64,000 nt of DNA from assembly GCF_024436375.1 (NCBI RefSeq), contig NZ_JAFMZM010000006.1:310001-374000 (forward strand), written 5' to 3'. The stretch comes from Nocardioides astragali (GTDB taxonomy: Bacteria > Actinomycetota > Actinomycetes > Propionibacteriales > Nocardioidaceae). Below the pieces are notes generated by a model. It was not told the origin of the DNA. It saw only the letters and a program-made list of their open reading frames with translations, and did no database searches. This document shows, one piece after another, positions 52,097 through 60,405 of this stretch (position 1 is the first letter of the stretch; each line of letters starts with the position of its first letter). The position numbers and the translations under genes are program-made.

Positions 52097-53992
52097 TCAG
52101 GAACGGGTGCGCTCTGCGGCGAGCCGCTCGACGACGCGGCGCGCGAGGGCGACGAAGTCGGTCCGCGACATCGTCATGTTGCGGACCGGGGCGAATCCGA
52201 GCTGCGAGACCTCGGTCCCGTCGCGCACGATCGCCATCAGGAACGGGAAGGACTGGCTGTCGTTGAGCTCGAAGGACAGTGCCCACACGGTGAGGTCACT
52301 GGCCCGCGACGACGAGGACGTCAGGGTCGTGACGCTGGTGCCGAGGTTGGCCTGCCCGCACTGGCGGATCCGGGTCCGGACGACCTCCACGAACCTGCGG
52401 GCGGCGGCGGGCTTCATCGAACCGACAGCCTGGGTGAGGCCCAGCTGGGAGGCGTTGGGGGTCTCGGGGAACAGGAAGGTCCGGGTCCGTGCACGCTTGA
52501 TGCCCTTGCCGACGAACGTGGTGCGGTCGCAGCGCGTGGAGGCGTAGTTGTTGCGGGCCCGCTCGGGGGCGAGGCCCACCCAGGGGCCGCGGACCGCGGA
52601 GACGGGCGGCAGGTCGACGACCGCCAGCAGCCCTCGCGGCGTACCGATGTCGAGCGGGAACGTCGTCCGCGCCCGGGCGCGTCCGGCGCACTCGGCGGCA
52701 CCCTCCGACCCGCAGAGCGCGTTGACGGCCGCAGCGAGGCCGGTGAGGGTGGCCTTGTCGCTGACCGGCCGGCCCTGGCTGCGTACGACGTTGGTCACCA
52801 CGAGGCTGCCGGTGCGGGCCACGCCGACCGTGATCGTCGCCGGCGTCCTGCCCCACGAGCGCAGCCGGAAGGTCCGCGCCGCGTCGCCGACGCGCTTGAC
52901 GGCCCGGGTGGAGAGCAGCTGGGTGCGAGGGTCGGTGCAGCCGGCGTACCAGACCGAGGCGGTCTCGAAGCTCTGGGCGGCCTGGTCCGCGTCGCGGGAC
53001 ATCTCGACGAGCTGGACGGCGGTGGACTCCACGCGCGTCACCCGACGCTTGCGGGTGCGCTCCCTGGCGCCCTTGCCGACCTGGGTGCGCACCACCCGGG
53101 TGGCGGACCCCTCCCAGGCGCGGGCCATCGCGGTCACGCCGTCAGGGTCGGAGAAGCGCTCGCGCTGGCACGGTGCCAGCAGCCCGTCCCCGGCGAGGTT
53201 GTCGGTGGTCGCGGTCTCGGCCCAGTCCAGGCCGCCGCCGAAGCGGGACATCTGGTCCGCGGAGAGGAGGGCGGTCTCGTCGATGATCGGCTCGCCCGTG
53301 GCGGAGTCGGCGGCGTGGACGGTGACCCCCGCGGTGACCTTCTCCTCGCTGAGGCTGGTGGGCTCGGCGTCGGCGCCTGCGGCCACCAGCGAGCCGGTGA
53401 CCACCAGGGCGGCGGTGGCCAGGCCCGCGCCGACCACAGTGTGCGTACGACGGCGGGCGGCGCCGGCGCGCCGGATCACGGTCGCACGGGGCCAGCGGAT
53501 CGACTCCAGCGGCCCGGCGAGGTCCCCGAGCAACCGGCGGACCTCGGTGGTGGGCACGTCGCGGTGCAGGGCGAACTGCGAGGTCGCGGTCTGCAGCTCA
53601 CGCTCGGCGTCGGAGCGGGGCAGGCCCACGGTGCGGGAGATGCCGGACAGCGAGATCGCCGACAGGCCGTTGAGGACCAGCAGCTCGCGCTGGCGGCTGC
53701 TGAGCTTGGAGAGCGCGTCCAGCGTGTGGCGAGCCTCGGGATCCAGCGACTTGTCGCGGTGCCAGATGCGGGCGGTGTGCCGACGCCGGGCCCGGCGGAA
53801 GGCGAGGGGGCGCACGTAGTCGTCCCGGTCGTCGAGGAGCGCGACCTTGCGCCAGTGGTGCCAGGCGACGACGAAGGCGTCCCGCACAGCCGCCCGCGCG
53901 GCCGGGGCGTCACCGGTCAGGGCATAGGCCTCGTGCAGGAGTCGCGTGCGTGTCTCGACGTAGTAGGCGTCGAAGGTCTCCGGGCTCCTCAT
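52097..53992 (-). CDS. Sigma-70-like factor fused through a membrane helix to an outer domain
   Basis: 631 aa. Residues ~5-75 resemble sigma region 2 of the SigE/ECF type (TFDAYYVETRTRLLHEAYAL, FVVAWHHWRKV), and 95-145 region 4 with a helix-turn-helix (LSSRQRELLVLNGLSAISLS, GISRTVGLPRSDAERELQ). A basic stretch RRAGAARRRTHT precedes one membrane helix (VVGAGLATAALVVTGSLVAA, ~185-206), and about 420 residues follow outside, with several Cys. So the promoter-recognition part is tethered to the membrane. Fused ECF/anti-sigma proteins are known; this outer domain was not recognised. ATG 53992 chosen; GTG 54004 possible. Confidence 0.78.
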   Translation of the reverse strand: MRSPETFDAYYVETRTRLLHEAYALTGDAPAARAAVRDAFVVAWHHWRKVALLDDRDDYVRPLAFRRARRRHTARIWHRDKSLDPEARHTLDALSKLSSRQRELLVLNGLSAISLSGISRTVGLPRSDAERELQTATSQFALHRDVPTTEVRRLLGDLAGPLESIRWPRATVIRRAGAARRRTHTVVGAGLATAALVVTGSLVAAGADAEPTSLSEEKVTAGVTVHAADSATGEPIIDETALLSADQMSRFGGGLDWAETATTDNLAGDGLLAPCQRERFSDPDGVTAMARAWEGSATRVVRTQVGKGARERTRKRRVTRVESTAVQLVEMSRDADQAAQSFETASVWYAGCTDPRTQLLSTRAVKRVGDAARTFRLRSWGRTPATITVGVARTGSLVVTNVVRSQGRPVSDKATLTGLAAAVNALCGSEGAAECAGRARARTTFPLDIGTPRGLLAVVDLPPVSAVRGPWVGLAPERARNNYASTRCDRTTFVGKGIKRARTRTFLFPETPNASQLGLTQAVGSMKPAAARRFVEVVRTRIRQCGQANLGTSVTTLTSSSSRASDLTVWALSFELNDSQSFPFLMAIVRDGTEVSQLGFAPVRNMTMSRTDFVALARRVVERLAAERTRS

Positions 53993-54104
53993 GAGGCGTT
54001 CCACGGTACGGGAGAGGCACCCGGCGCGCACATCGCCCACGACCCGGGGGTGGGCGGCGTGGCAGCGCGATCCGCGCCGCCCGTCGAGTGATGATGGGTC
54101 GGCC

Positions 54105-55370
54105 ATGACGTCGCTCCTCGCCCGACCCGACAGCGCCCGGGCCGACGCCGCCCGCCCGCGTCCGCTGGTGCTGATCGCGACCCTCGGCGGCGTGCTCGCG
54201 GCGCTCGGACCGCTGGTCGTGCTGCTCGCCGTCGGCGTGGTGGGCTGGTTCGTCACCGACGCCGGTGTGCACGGCGCCCCGCGCGACGGCATGCGGATGG
54301 GGGCCCTCGCGTGGCTCGCCGGCCACGGCTCGGGCTTCACCGTCCTGGGCGCCCGCGTGACGATCGTGCCGCTCGGCATCACCGCGATCACCGTGTGGTC
54401 GATGTGGCGGCTCGGCCACCGCGTCGGCGACGCGGTCTCGGGCCACGGCCCCGACGCCGACCGGATCTCCGACGGCGAGCGCGACTTCACCGTGCCGATC
54501 GCGATCATGACGTTCTTCGCCGGCTACGCCGTGGTCGCCGTCGTGGTCGCCACGCTCGCGGCAGGGTCGAGCGCCGACCCGTCGGTGCCGCGGGTGCTGG
54601 CCTGGACGTTCGTGATGACGGCGCTGGTCGCTGCCCCCGCGATCGCGGTCGGGTCCGGCCGCGCCGCGATCTGGGCCGCGTTCATGCCGGTGACCGTGCG
54701 GGCCGGTGCGGCCGTGGCGGGTGCGGTGCTGGGCACCCTGCTCGTGGTGTCCTCCGCGGTCTTCCTCGTGGCGCTGGCCGTCTCCTTCGACGACGCGGCG
54801 ACGATGACCTCCCGGCTGCACCCGAGCCCGTCCGAGGCCGGTCTCTATGCCCTCGTCAACGCGGGGTTCGCGCCCAACGCCGCGCTCTTCACCGGCTCGT
54901 GGCTGCTCGGACCCGGATTCGCGGTCGGTGGCGCCACCGTCGTCTCGCCGAGCGCCGTGGTGCTCGGTCCGCTGCCGGTCGTGCCCCTGCTCGCGGCCCT
55001 GCCCGCTGTCGGTACGCCGGCGGGCTGGTTCGGGGGCCTCATGCTGCTGCCGCCGCTGGTGGCTGCCACGGCCGCCTTCCGGGCGCTGCGCGGGCGCGTG
55101 CTCACCTGGGACCAGGTCGCCCTCGCCGGGTGCGGCGGCGGCCTGGTGGCCGGACTCGGGTTCAGCCTGCTCGCCGCCGTGTCCGGCGGGTCCGCGGGCC
55201 CGGGCCGGATGCGCTTCGTCGGCCCGTTCGTGCCCGACGTGCTCGTGCACGCCGTGACCGCCTGTGGCATCGGCGCCCTGCTCGGGGCCGCCGTGCCGGC
55301 TCTGCTGGTGTGGCGCTCCGCCCGTGCGTGGGCCGGCGAGCCCGACGACCTCACGTCCGCGGAGGACTGA
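54105..55370 (+). CDS. DUF6350 family polytopic membrane protein
   Basis: 421 aa with about ten membrane helices (LVLIATLGGVLAALGPLVVL, GMRMGALAWLAGHGSGFTV, IVPLGITAITVWSMW, VTVRAGAAVAGAVLGTLLVV, FVPDVLVHAVTACGIGALLG). Members of this family sit between sucCD and purN/purH in many actinobacteria and some are called PerM, a divisome-stabilising protein. Assignment rests on helix pattern and gene order. Divergent from the sigma-like fusion gene, 112 bp away. The end overlaps nothing; yibE/F follows after 2 bases. Confidence 0.8.
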   Translation: MTSLLARPDSARADAARPRPLVLIATLGGVLAALGPLVVLLAVGVVGWFVTDAGVHGAPRDGMRMGALAWLAGHGSGFTVLGARVTIVPLGITAITVWSMWRLGHRVGDAVSGHGPDADRISDGERDFTVPIAIMTFFAGYAVVAVVVATLAAGSSADPSVPRVLAWTFVMTALVAAPAIAVGSGRAAIWAAFMPVTVRAGAAVAGAVLGTLLVVSSAVFLVALAVSFDDAATMTSRLHPSPSEAGLYALVNAGFAPNAALFTGSWLLGPGFAVGGATVVSPSAVVLGPLPVVPLLAALPAVGTPAGWFGGLMLLPPLVAATAAFRALRGRVLTWDQVALAGCGGGLVAGLGFSLLAAVSGGSAGPGRMRFVGPFVPDVLVHAVTACGIGALLGAAVPALLVWRSARAWAGEPDDLTSAED

Positions 55371-55372
55371 GC

Positions 55373-56578
55373 GTGGGCGCTGGCCACGGCCACGGCGGGA
55401 CCGCGCGAGGATCCCTCGGACCCGTCCCGCGGCACCTCAAGGTGGTCATCGGGCTCCTGATCGGTCCCCTGGTGCTGGCGACCGTGGTCGGCCTGGCCGT
55501 GCTCTGGCCCGACGGTGACCTCGAGGTCGCCGGTCCGGGCGTCGACGTACGCCGTGGCACCGCCGAGGTGCAGGACATCGGGCCGTGTCCCGGCCGCCGG
55601 GACGTCGAGGGCTGCAGCCTGGCCCGGGTGGAGCTGCTGAGCGGGCCGGGGGCTCCCGGGGAGGCCGAGGCGCTCCTGCCCTACGGTCCCGCGGCGCCGG
55701 AGGTGGAGGCGGGCGACCGGATCATCGTGTCCTTCACCGAGGAGGCGCCGGAGGGGGAGCAGTACGCCTTCCAGGACTTCGACCGCGGACCGCCCCTGCT
55801 CACGTTGACGATCCTGTTCGCGGTGGCCGTGCTGGCCCTCTCGCGGTGGCGCGGCATCGGCGCGCTCGCCAGCCTGGCGTACTCACTCGTGCTGATCGCA
55901 CTCTTCACGCTCCCGGCCATCATGGAGGGGAGCCCGCCGCTCGCGGTCGCGGTGGTCACGGCCGCGGCGATCATGCTGGTGACGCTCTACCTGTCCCACG
56001 GCTTCGACATCCGCTCGACCGTGGCGATGCTCGGCACGCTGGTCTCCCTCGTGGTGATCGGCGGGATCGGCTGGTTCTTCACCCGGGCCGGCCACTTCAC
56101 GGGGCTGGTCGACGAGGGCAGCCAGTACATCTCCGGCATCGCCGCACAGGTCGACCTCCGCGGCCTGCTGCTGGCCGGGCTCGTCATCGGTGCCCTCGGC
56201 GTGCTGGACGACGTGACGGTCACCCAGACGTGGGCGGTCTGGGAGCTCGCGGACGTGGACCCCGACGCCAGCACCCGGACCCTGTTCGTACGCGCGATGC
56301 GCATCGGCCGCTCGCACGCCGCCTCGACCGTCAACACCCTGGTCCTGGCCTACGTCGGCGCGACGCTGCCGCTGATGCTCGTCTTCTCCGCCCTCGAGCT
56401 GCCGTTCGGCATCGCTGTCAGCCAGGAGATCGTGGCGCAGGAGGTCGTGCGTGGCCTGGTCGGCGGGCTCGGCATCATCGCCGCCGTCCCGGTCACCACA
56501 GGCATCGCTGCCCTCGTGGCGGGCCGGCTGGTCCGCGAGCGGCGGGCATCGGCGGCCGGCCCCTCCCACCGCGCCTGA
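55373..56578 (+). CDS. YibE/F family membrane protein
   Basis: 401 aa. N-terminal helix (VVIGLLIGPLVLATVVGLAV), an outer domain of ~110 residues with two Cys (GPCPGRRDVEGC) and then seven to eight helices with the YibE/F core motifs FRGPPLLTLTILFAVAV-like (DFDRGPPLLTLTILFAVAVL), YLSHGFDIRSTVAMLGTLVS, GLVIGALGVLDDVTVTQTWA and RIGRSHAASTVNTLVLAYVG. Possibly a transporter; no substrate is known. GGAGGA 6 bases before GTG 55373. Its TGA stop supplies the first base of the MITE-like element that follows. Confidence 0.88.
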   Translation: MGAGHGHGGTARGSLGPVPRHLKVVIGLLIGPLVLATVVGLAVLWPDGDLEVAGPGVDVRRGTAEVQDIGPCPGRRDVEGCSLARVELLSGPGAPGEAEALLPYGPAAPEVEAGDRIIVSFTEEAPEGEQYAFQDFDRGPPLLTLTILFAVAVLALSRWRGIGALASLAYSLVLIALFTLPAIMEGSPPLAVAVVTAAAIMLVTLYLSHGFDIRSTVAMLGTLVSLVVIGGIGWFFTRAGHFTGLVDEGSQYISGIAAQVDLRGLLLAGLVIGALGVLDDVTVTQTWAVWELADVDPDASTRTLFVRAMRIGRSHAASTVNTLVLAYVGATLPLMLVFSALELPFGIAVSQEIVAQEVVRGLVGGLGIIAAVPVTTGIAALVAGRLVRERRASAAGPSHRA

Positions 56579-56737
56579 GGCGCCTCGCTCGACCCTCGGC
56601 CTGCTGCGCGCCGCCCGGCACGCACGCTGGCTGCGTTGTCGTCAGTCGCCATGGCTCCGCCATGTCTCCCTCCTCCGCCTTGCCATCGCACGCACCGGAC
56701 ATCGCTCGCGACGGCCGCGGGATCGAGCGAGGCGCCT
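56578..56737. mobile_element. MITE-like 160-bp element with perfect 15-bp terminal inverted repeats
   Basis: The ends AGGCGCCTCGCTCGA (56578-56592) and its exact reverse complement (56723-56737) bound 130 bp with no gene but with smaller inverted motifs (GCCATGGCTCC / CGCCATG). It lies between yibE/F and purN: its first base is the last base of the yibE/F stop and its last base is the T of the purN -10 box. No transposase. Size and structure fit a non-autonomous miniature element or a structured intergenic repeat. Confidence 0.6.
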
Positions 56738-56742
56738 AGACT
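56737..56742 (+). promoter_or_regulatory. -10 box TAGACT for purN
   Basis: TAGACT, 6 bases, then GTG 56749. The T at 56737 is the last base of the inverted-repeat element. Confidence 0.6.
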
Positions 56743-56748
56743 CACCGC

Positions 56749-57372
56749 GTGCCACAGCCGAGCCCTGCCCGCATCGTCGTCCTGGTGTCGGGTTCCGGCA
56801 CCAACCTCCAGGCGCTGCTCGACGCCTGTGCCGAGCCGTCGTACGGCGCGCGGGTGGTCGCGGTCGGCGCCGACCGCGACGGCATCGAGGGCCTGGCCCG
56901 GGCCGACCGCGCCGGGGTGCCCACGTTCGTCTCCCAGCTGTCCGACTACACCTCGCGCGAGCACTGGGACCGCGCTCTGGCCGACAAGGTCGCGGCCTTC
57001 GAGCCGGACCTGGTGGTCTCGGCGGGCTTCATGAAGCTGGTCTCGGCCGACTTCCTCGAGCGGTTCCTCACCCTCAACACCCACCCGGCACTGTGCCCGG
57101 CCTTTCCCGGGATGCACGGCCCCCGCGACGCGCTCGAGCACGGCGTCAAGGTCACCGGGGCGACTCTGTTCGTCGTCGACGCGGGCGTCGACACGGGTCC
57201 GATCGTGGCGCAGGTGCCGGTCGAGGTGGCGGAGGACGACGACGTCGCCTCGCTCCACGAGCGGATCAAGGTCGCCGAGCGCGCGATGCTGGTGGACACG
57301 GTCGGGCGCATCGCCCGCGAGGGCATCTCGGTGGAGGGGCGCCGGGTTCGCATCGGCGGCCCGGATCGATAG
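56749..57372 (+). CDS. purN: Phosphoribosylglycinamide formyltransferase
   Basis: 207 aa. Transfers formyl from 10-formyl-THF to GAR, step 3 of purine synthesis. N-terminal nucleotide loop IVVLVSGSGTNLQALLDACA; catalytic Asn and His in TLNTHPALCPAFPGMHG; catalytic Asp in FVVDAGVDTGPIVAQV. The usual HxxR after PG(L/M)H is replaced by GPRDALEHG, a modest change. Leaderless GTG start. Followed by purH after a riboswitch. Confidence 0.95.
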   Translation: MPQPSPARIVVLVSGSGTNLQALLDACAEPSYGARVVAVGADRDGIEGLARADRAGVPTFVSQLSDYTSREHWDRALADKVAAFEPDLVVSAGFMKLVSADFLERFLTLNTHPALCPAFPGMHGPRDALEHGVKVTGATLFVVDAGVDTGPIVAQVPVEVAEDDDVASLHERIKVAERAMLVDTVGRIAREGISVEGRRVRIGGPDR

Positions 57373-57374
57373 GC

Positions 57375-57452
57375 TGCACCCACACGACTGGCGCAGGTGG
57401 GCCACCACCAGGGAGTGACGCGCGAGAGCATCGAACGCCTGGGTGCCCTCGA
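57375..57452 (+). ncRNA. ZTP (ZMP) riboswitch, pfl motif, upstream of purH
   Basis: Conserved pfl-motif pieces appear in order: GACTGGCG at 57386, GGGAGTG at ~57411 and CGCCTGGG at 57436. GCACCC (57376-57381) pairs with GGGTGC (57441-57446), and CTGGCG can pair with CGCC. The motif ends about 20 bases before the purH start. Binding of the purine intermediate ZMP/ZTP would switch on purH, whose product consumes ZMP. Confidence 0.88.
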
Positions 57453-57473
57453 CTCGACCATCCGAGGAGTCCC

Positions 57474-59081
57474 GTGTCATCACCCACCTCCGACGTGCGC
57501 ATCCCGATCAAGCGGGCGCTCGTCTCCGTCTACGACAAGGCCGGTCTCGACGACCTGGTCCACGGCCTGCACCAGGCCGGGGTCGAGCTCGTCTCCACCG
57601 GTGGGTCCGCCGCGCTCATCGAGTCGCTGGGTCTCCCGGTCACCAAGGTCGAGGACCTCACCGGCTTCCCCGAGTGCCTCGACGGCCGCGTGAAGACGCT
57701 GCACCCGCGGGTCCACGCCGGCATCCTCGCCGACCGCCGCCTCGAGTCCCACGTCGCGCAGCTCGAGGAGCTGGGGGTCGAGCCGTTCGACCTCGTCGTC
57801 AGCAACCTCTATCCCTTCACCCAGACCGTGGCCTCGGGCGCCGGTCCGGACGAGTGCGTCGAGCAGATCGACATCGGCGGACCCTCGATGGTCCGCGCGG
57901 CCGCCAAGAACCACCCCAGCGTTGCGATCGTGACCTCGCCCGCGTCGTACGACGACGTGCTGGCCGCGGTCGCCGCCGGCGGGTTCACGCTGGCGCAGCG
58001 CCAGCGCCTGGCCGCGGAGGCGTTCGTGCACACGGCGACCTACGACGTCCACGTGGCGTCGTGGATGGGCAACGTGCTCACCGACACGAGCGAGGGCACC
58101 GGCTTCCCGGCCTGGATGGGCGCGACGTGGGACAAGTCGGCCGTGCTGCGCTACGGCGAGAACCCGCACCAGGGCGCCGCGCTCTACAGCAACGGGTTCC
58201 TGCCCGGCGGTCCCGGGCTCGCCCAGGCCACGCAGCACCACGGCAAGGAGATGTCCTACAACAACTACGTCGACGCCGACGCGGCCCGCCGGGCGGCGTA
58301 CGACTTCGACGACCCCGCCGTCGCGATCATCAAGCACGCCAACCCGTGCGGCATCGCCATCTGCTCGGACGACGTGCCCGACCCCGTCTCCGTCGCCCAC
58401 CGCAGGGCGCACGAGTGCGACCCCGTCAGTGCCTTCGGTGGCGTGATCGCCACCAACGTCCCGGTCTCCCTGGCGATGGCCGAGCAGGTCGCGGAGATCT
58501 TCACCGAGGTCATCGTCGCGCCCGGCTACGAGGACGGTGCGATCGAGGCGCTGCAGGCCAAGAAGAACATCCGGATCCTCGAGTGCCCGCCCCTGGCGCG
58601 CGGCGGCGGCGAGATGCGCGCCATCTCCGGCGGCCTGCTGCTTCAGGCGCGTGACGTCATCGACGCCGACGTCGAGGGCGGAGGCGACGACCCCTCCGCC
58701 TGGACGCTCGCCACAGGTGAGGCTGCCTCCGAGGCGGTGCTGGCCGACCTGGCCTTCGCGTGGCGGGCCTGCCGCGCGGTGAAGTCCAACGCGATCCTGC
58801 TCGCCTCCGGAGGTGCGTCGGTCGGCGTCGGCATGGGCCAGGTCAACCGGGTCGACTCGTGCCGGCTGGCGGTCGAGCGTGCGGGGGAGCGGGCCGCGCA
58901 CGCCGTCGCCGCCTCCGACGCGTTCTTCCCCTTCGCCGACGGACCGCAGATCCTCATCGACGCCGGCGTGAAGGCGATCGTGCAGCCCGGGGGATCGGTC
59001 CGCGACGCCGAGGTCGTCGCGGCCTGCGAGGCGGCGGGCGTGACGATGTACTTCACCGGGACTCGCCACTTCTTCCACTGA
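57474..59081 (+). CDS. purH: Bifunctional AICAR transformylase / IMP cyclohydrolase
   Basis: 535 aa. Last two steps to IMP. N-terminal MGS-like cyclohydrolase domain (RALVSVYDKAGLDDLVHGLH, TGGSAALIESLGLPVTKVED, GRVKTLHPRVHAGILADRR), C-terminal transformylase domain with catalytic Lys-His in IIKHANPCGIAI, plus RYGENPHQGAALY and the C-terminal YFTGTRHFFH. GTG 57474 with GAGGAGT 5 bases upstream; longer starts would run through the riboswitch and purN. Controlled by the ZTP riboswitch. Confidence 0.97.
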   Translation: MSSPTSDVRIPIKRALVSVYDKAGLDDLVHGLHQAGVELVSTGGSAALIESLGLPVTKVEDLTGFPECLDGRVKTLHPRVHAGILADRRLESHVAQLEELGVEPFDLVVSNLYPFTQTVASGAGPDECVEQIDIGGPSMVRAAAKNHPSVAIVTSPASYDDVLAAVAAGGFTLAQRQRLAAEAFVHTATYDVHVASWMGNVLTDTSEGTGFPAWMGATWDKSAVLRYGENPHQGAALYSNGFLPGGPGLAQATQHHGKEMSYNNYVDADAARRAAYDFDDPAVAIIKHANPCGIAICSDDVPDPVSVAHRRAHECDPVSAFGGVIATNVPVSLAMAEQVAEIFTEVIVAPGYEDGAIEALQAKKNIRILECPPLARGGGEMRAISGGLLLQARDVIDADVEGGGDDPSAWTLATGEAASEAVLADLAFAWRACRAVKSNAILLASGGASVGVGMGQVNRVDSCRLAVERAGERAAHAVAASDAFFPFADGPQILIDAGVKAIVQPGGSVRDAEVVAACEAAGVTMYFTGTRHFFH

Positions 59082-59096
59082 GCAGTCCTCGAGCGG

Positions 59097-59120
59097 TGAT
59101 ATCTTGACGTCGAGATATCA
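59097..59120. promoter_or_regulatory. 24-bp palindromic operator upstream of the MFS gene
   Basis: TGATATCT-T-GACGTC-G-AGATATCA, palindromic except for one symmetric base pair. It contains TTGACG as a possible -35 and ends 16 bases before the GTG at 59137. Palindromes of the ATCTTGA/TCAAGAT kind are known for MarR-family (PecS/TamR-like) regulators; the regulator gene is not in the window. Confidence 0.65.
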
Positions 59121-59136
59121 ACCTCGGAGGTACGAC

Positions 59137-60381
59137 GTGCGCTGGTGGCGTGGCATCCTCCCGCCGACGAAGCTCGAGCGGGACCTGGTCTGGCAGTGCG
59201 TGCTGTCGGCGTTCGCGACGGGCACGTTCCTCACCGGGACGGCGGTCTACTTCACGAAGGTCGTCGGCCTGTCCGGTGCCGAGGTCGGCCTGGGCATGTC
59301 GGTCGCGGCGGGCATCACGCTCCTGCTCCAGCTGCCGATGGGGCGGCTCGCGGACCGGGTCGGCGCCAAGCCGCTGTGGGCCACGGCGAGCGCGGTGGAG
59401 GCCGCGCTCTACTTCGCGTGGCCGCTGATCGGCGGGATGGCCACCTTCGTCCTGATGCTCAGCGTGCTCGCGATCTTCGAGACGGCCGGACGCAACGCGC
59501 GCAACGTCTACCGGATCGCCGTCTTCCCGCGCGAGGTCAGGGTGCGGGCGCTGGCCTACATGCGAGCGGCCCGCAACGTCGGCTACACCCTCGGCGCGGG
59601 CGCGAGCGGTGTCGCGCTCGGCATCGGCCTCGACGCCGTGCGCCTCATCCCGTTCGTGACCGGCGGACTGCTGGTGCTCAACGCGGTGCTCATCGCGAGC
59701 GTGCTGCCGGTCATCGCCCGCAAGGTGCCAGTGGTCGACACCGACGACCCGGCTGCGGCCGGCTCACCCGCCTGGCGCAACCCGGGCTTCGTCGCGCTGA
59801 GCATCTGCAACGGGGTGCTGTCCTCCAACCAGGTGCTGCTCAACGTCGTCGTGCCGCTGTGGCTCGTCGAGCGCACCGATGCGCCGCCGGCGCTGCTGGC
59901 CTGGCTGTTCGGCACCAACACGGTCCTCGCTGTGGCACTGCAGGTCCGCGCCAGCCGGGTCGCGGACTCCGTCGACGGCTCGCTGCGGGCCGTGCGCTGG
60001 TCGGGCTACGCCTTCATCGTCTCCTGCGCGCTGATCGCGTGGACGCACGAGACCGTCGGCTGGGTGTCGATCGTGCTGATCTGGGTGGGGCACGTCACCA
60101 TCACCGGCGCCGAGCTGTGGCAGTCGGCCGCCGACTGGTGCCTCACGAGCGAGCTGTCCGACCACCGCCGGCTCGGTGACTACCAGGGCGTGTGGGGGCT
60201 CGGCTACCAGATCGAGCCCATCGTCTTCCCCGCGCTCTACACGTTCCTCGCCCTCCAGGTGGGCACCGCGGGCTGGATCGTGATCGCGCTGATCGGCGTG
60301 ACGGCGGCGGTGGTGGCGCACCCCGCGGCGCGGGCCGCCGAGCGGCACCTGGTCAGGATCGGCGCACCGGTCGGTGCCTGA
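59137..60381 (+). CDS. MFS transporter
   Basis: 414 aa, twelve helices expected: TGTAVYFTKVVGLSGAEVGL, ITLLLQLPMGRLADRVGAKP (motif A-like loop GRLADRVG), GYTLGAGASGVALGIGLDAV, GFVALSICNGVLSSNQVLLN, TVLAVALQVRASRVADSVDG, HVTITGAELWQSAADW. Drug-efflux-like, substrate unknown. GTG 59137 has CGGAGG 6 bases upstream; the ATG at 59104 lies inside the palindromic operator and is unlikely. The palindrome suggests ligand-induced expression. Confidence 0.88.
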   Translation: MRWWRGILPPTKLERDLVWQCVLSAFATGTFLTGTAVYFTKVVGLSGAEVGLGMSVAAGITLLLQLPMGRLADRVGAKPLWATASAVEAALYFAWPLIGGMATFVLMLSVLAIFETAGRNARNVYRIAVFPREVRVRALAYMRAARNVGYTLGAGASGVALGIGLDAVRLIPFVTGGLLVLNAVLIASVLPVIARKVPVVDTDDPAAAGSPAWRNPGFVALSICNGVLSSNQVLLNVVVPLWLVERTDAPPALLAWLFGTNTVLAVALQVRASRVADSVDGSLRAVRWSGYAFIVSCALIAWTHETVGWVSIVLIWVGHVTITGAELWQSAADWCLTSELSDHRRLGDYQGVWGLGYQIEPIVFPALYTFLALQVGTAGWIVIALIGVTAAVVAHPAARAAERHLVRIGAPVGA

Positions 60382-60392
60382 GGTCGTGCCCC

Positions 60393-60398
60393 TACACT
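60393..60398 (+). promoter_or_regulatory. -10 box TACACT for folD
   Basis: TACACT, 7 bases, then GTG 60406. Confidence 0.6.
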
Positions 60399-60405
60399 GA
60401 CCCGC

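Noticed and set aside
56451..57474. A long upstream extension of purH in frame
   Set aside because: It would run through the inverted-repeat element, purN in another frame and the riboswitch; GTG 57474 with a good ribosome site fits the family start.
59104..59136. ATG 59104 as the MFS start
   Set aside because: It lies within the palindromic operator and has no ribosome site; GTG 59137 has CGGAGG at the right distance.
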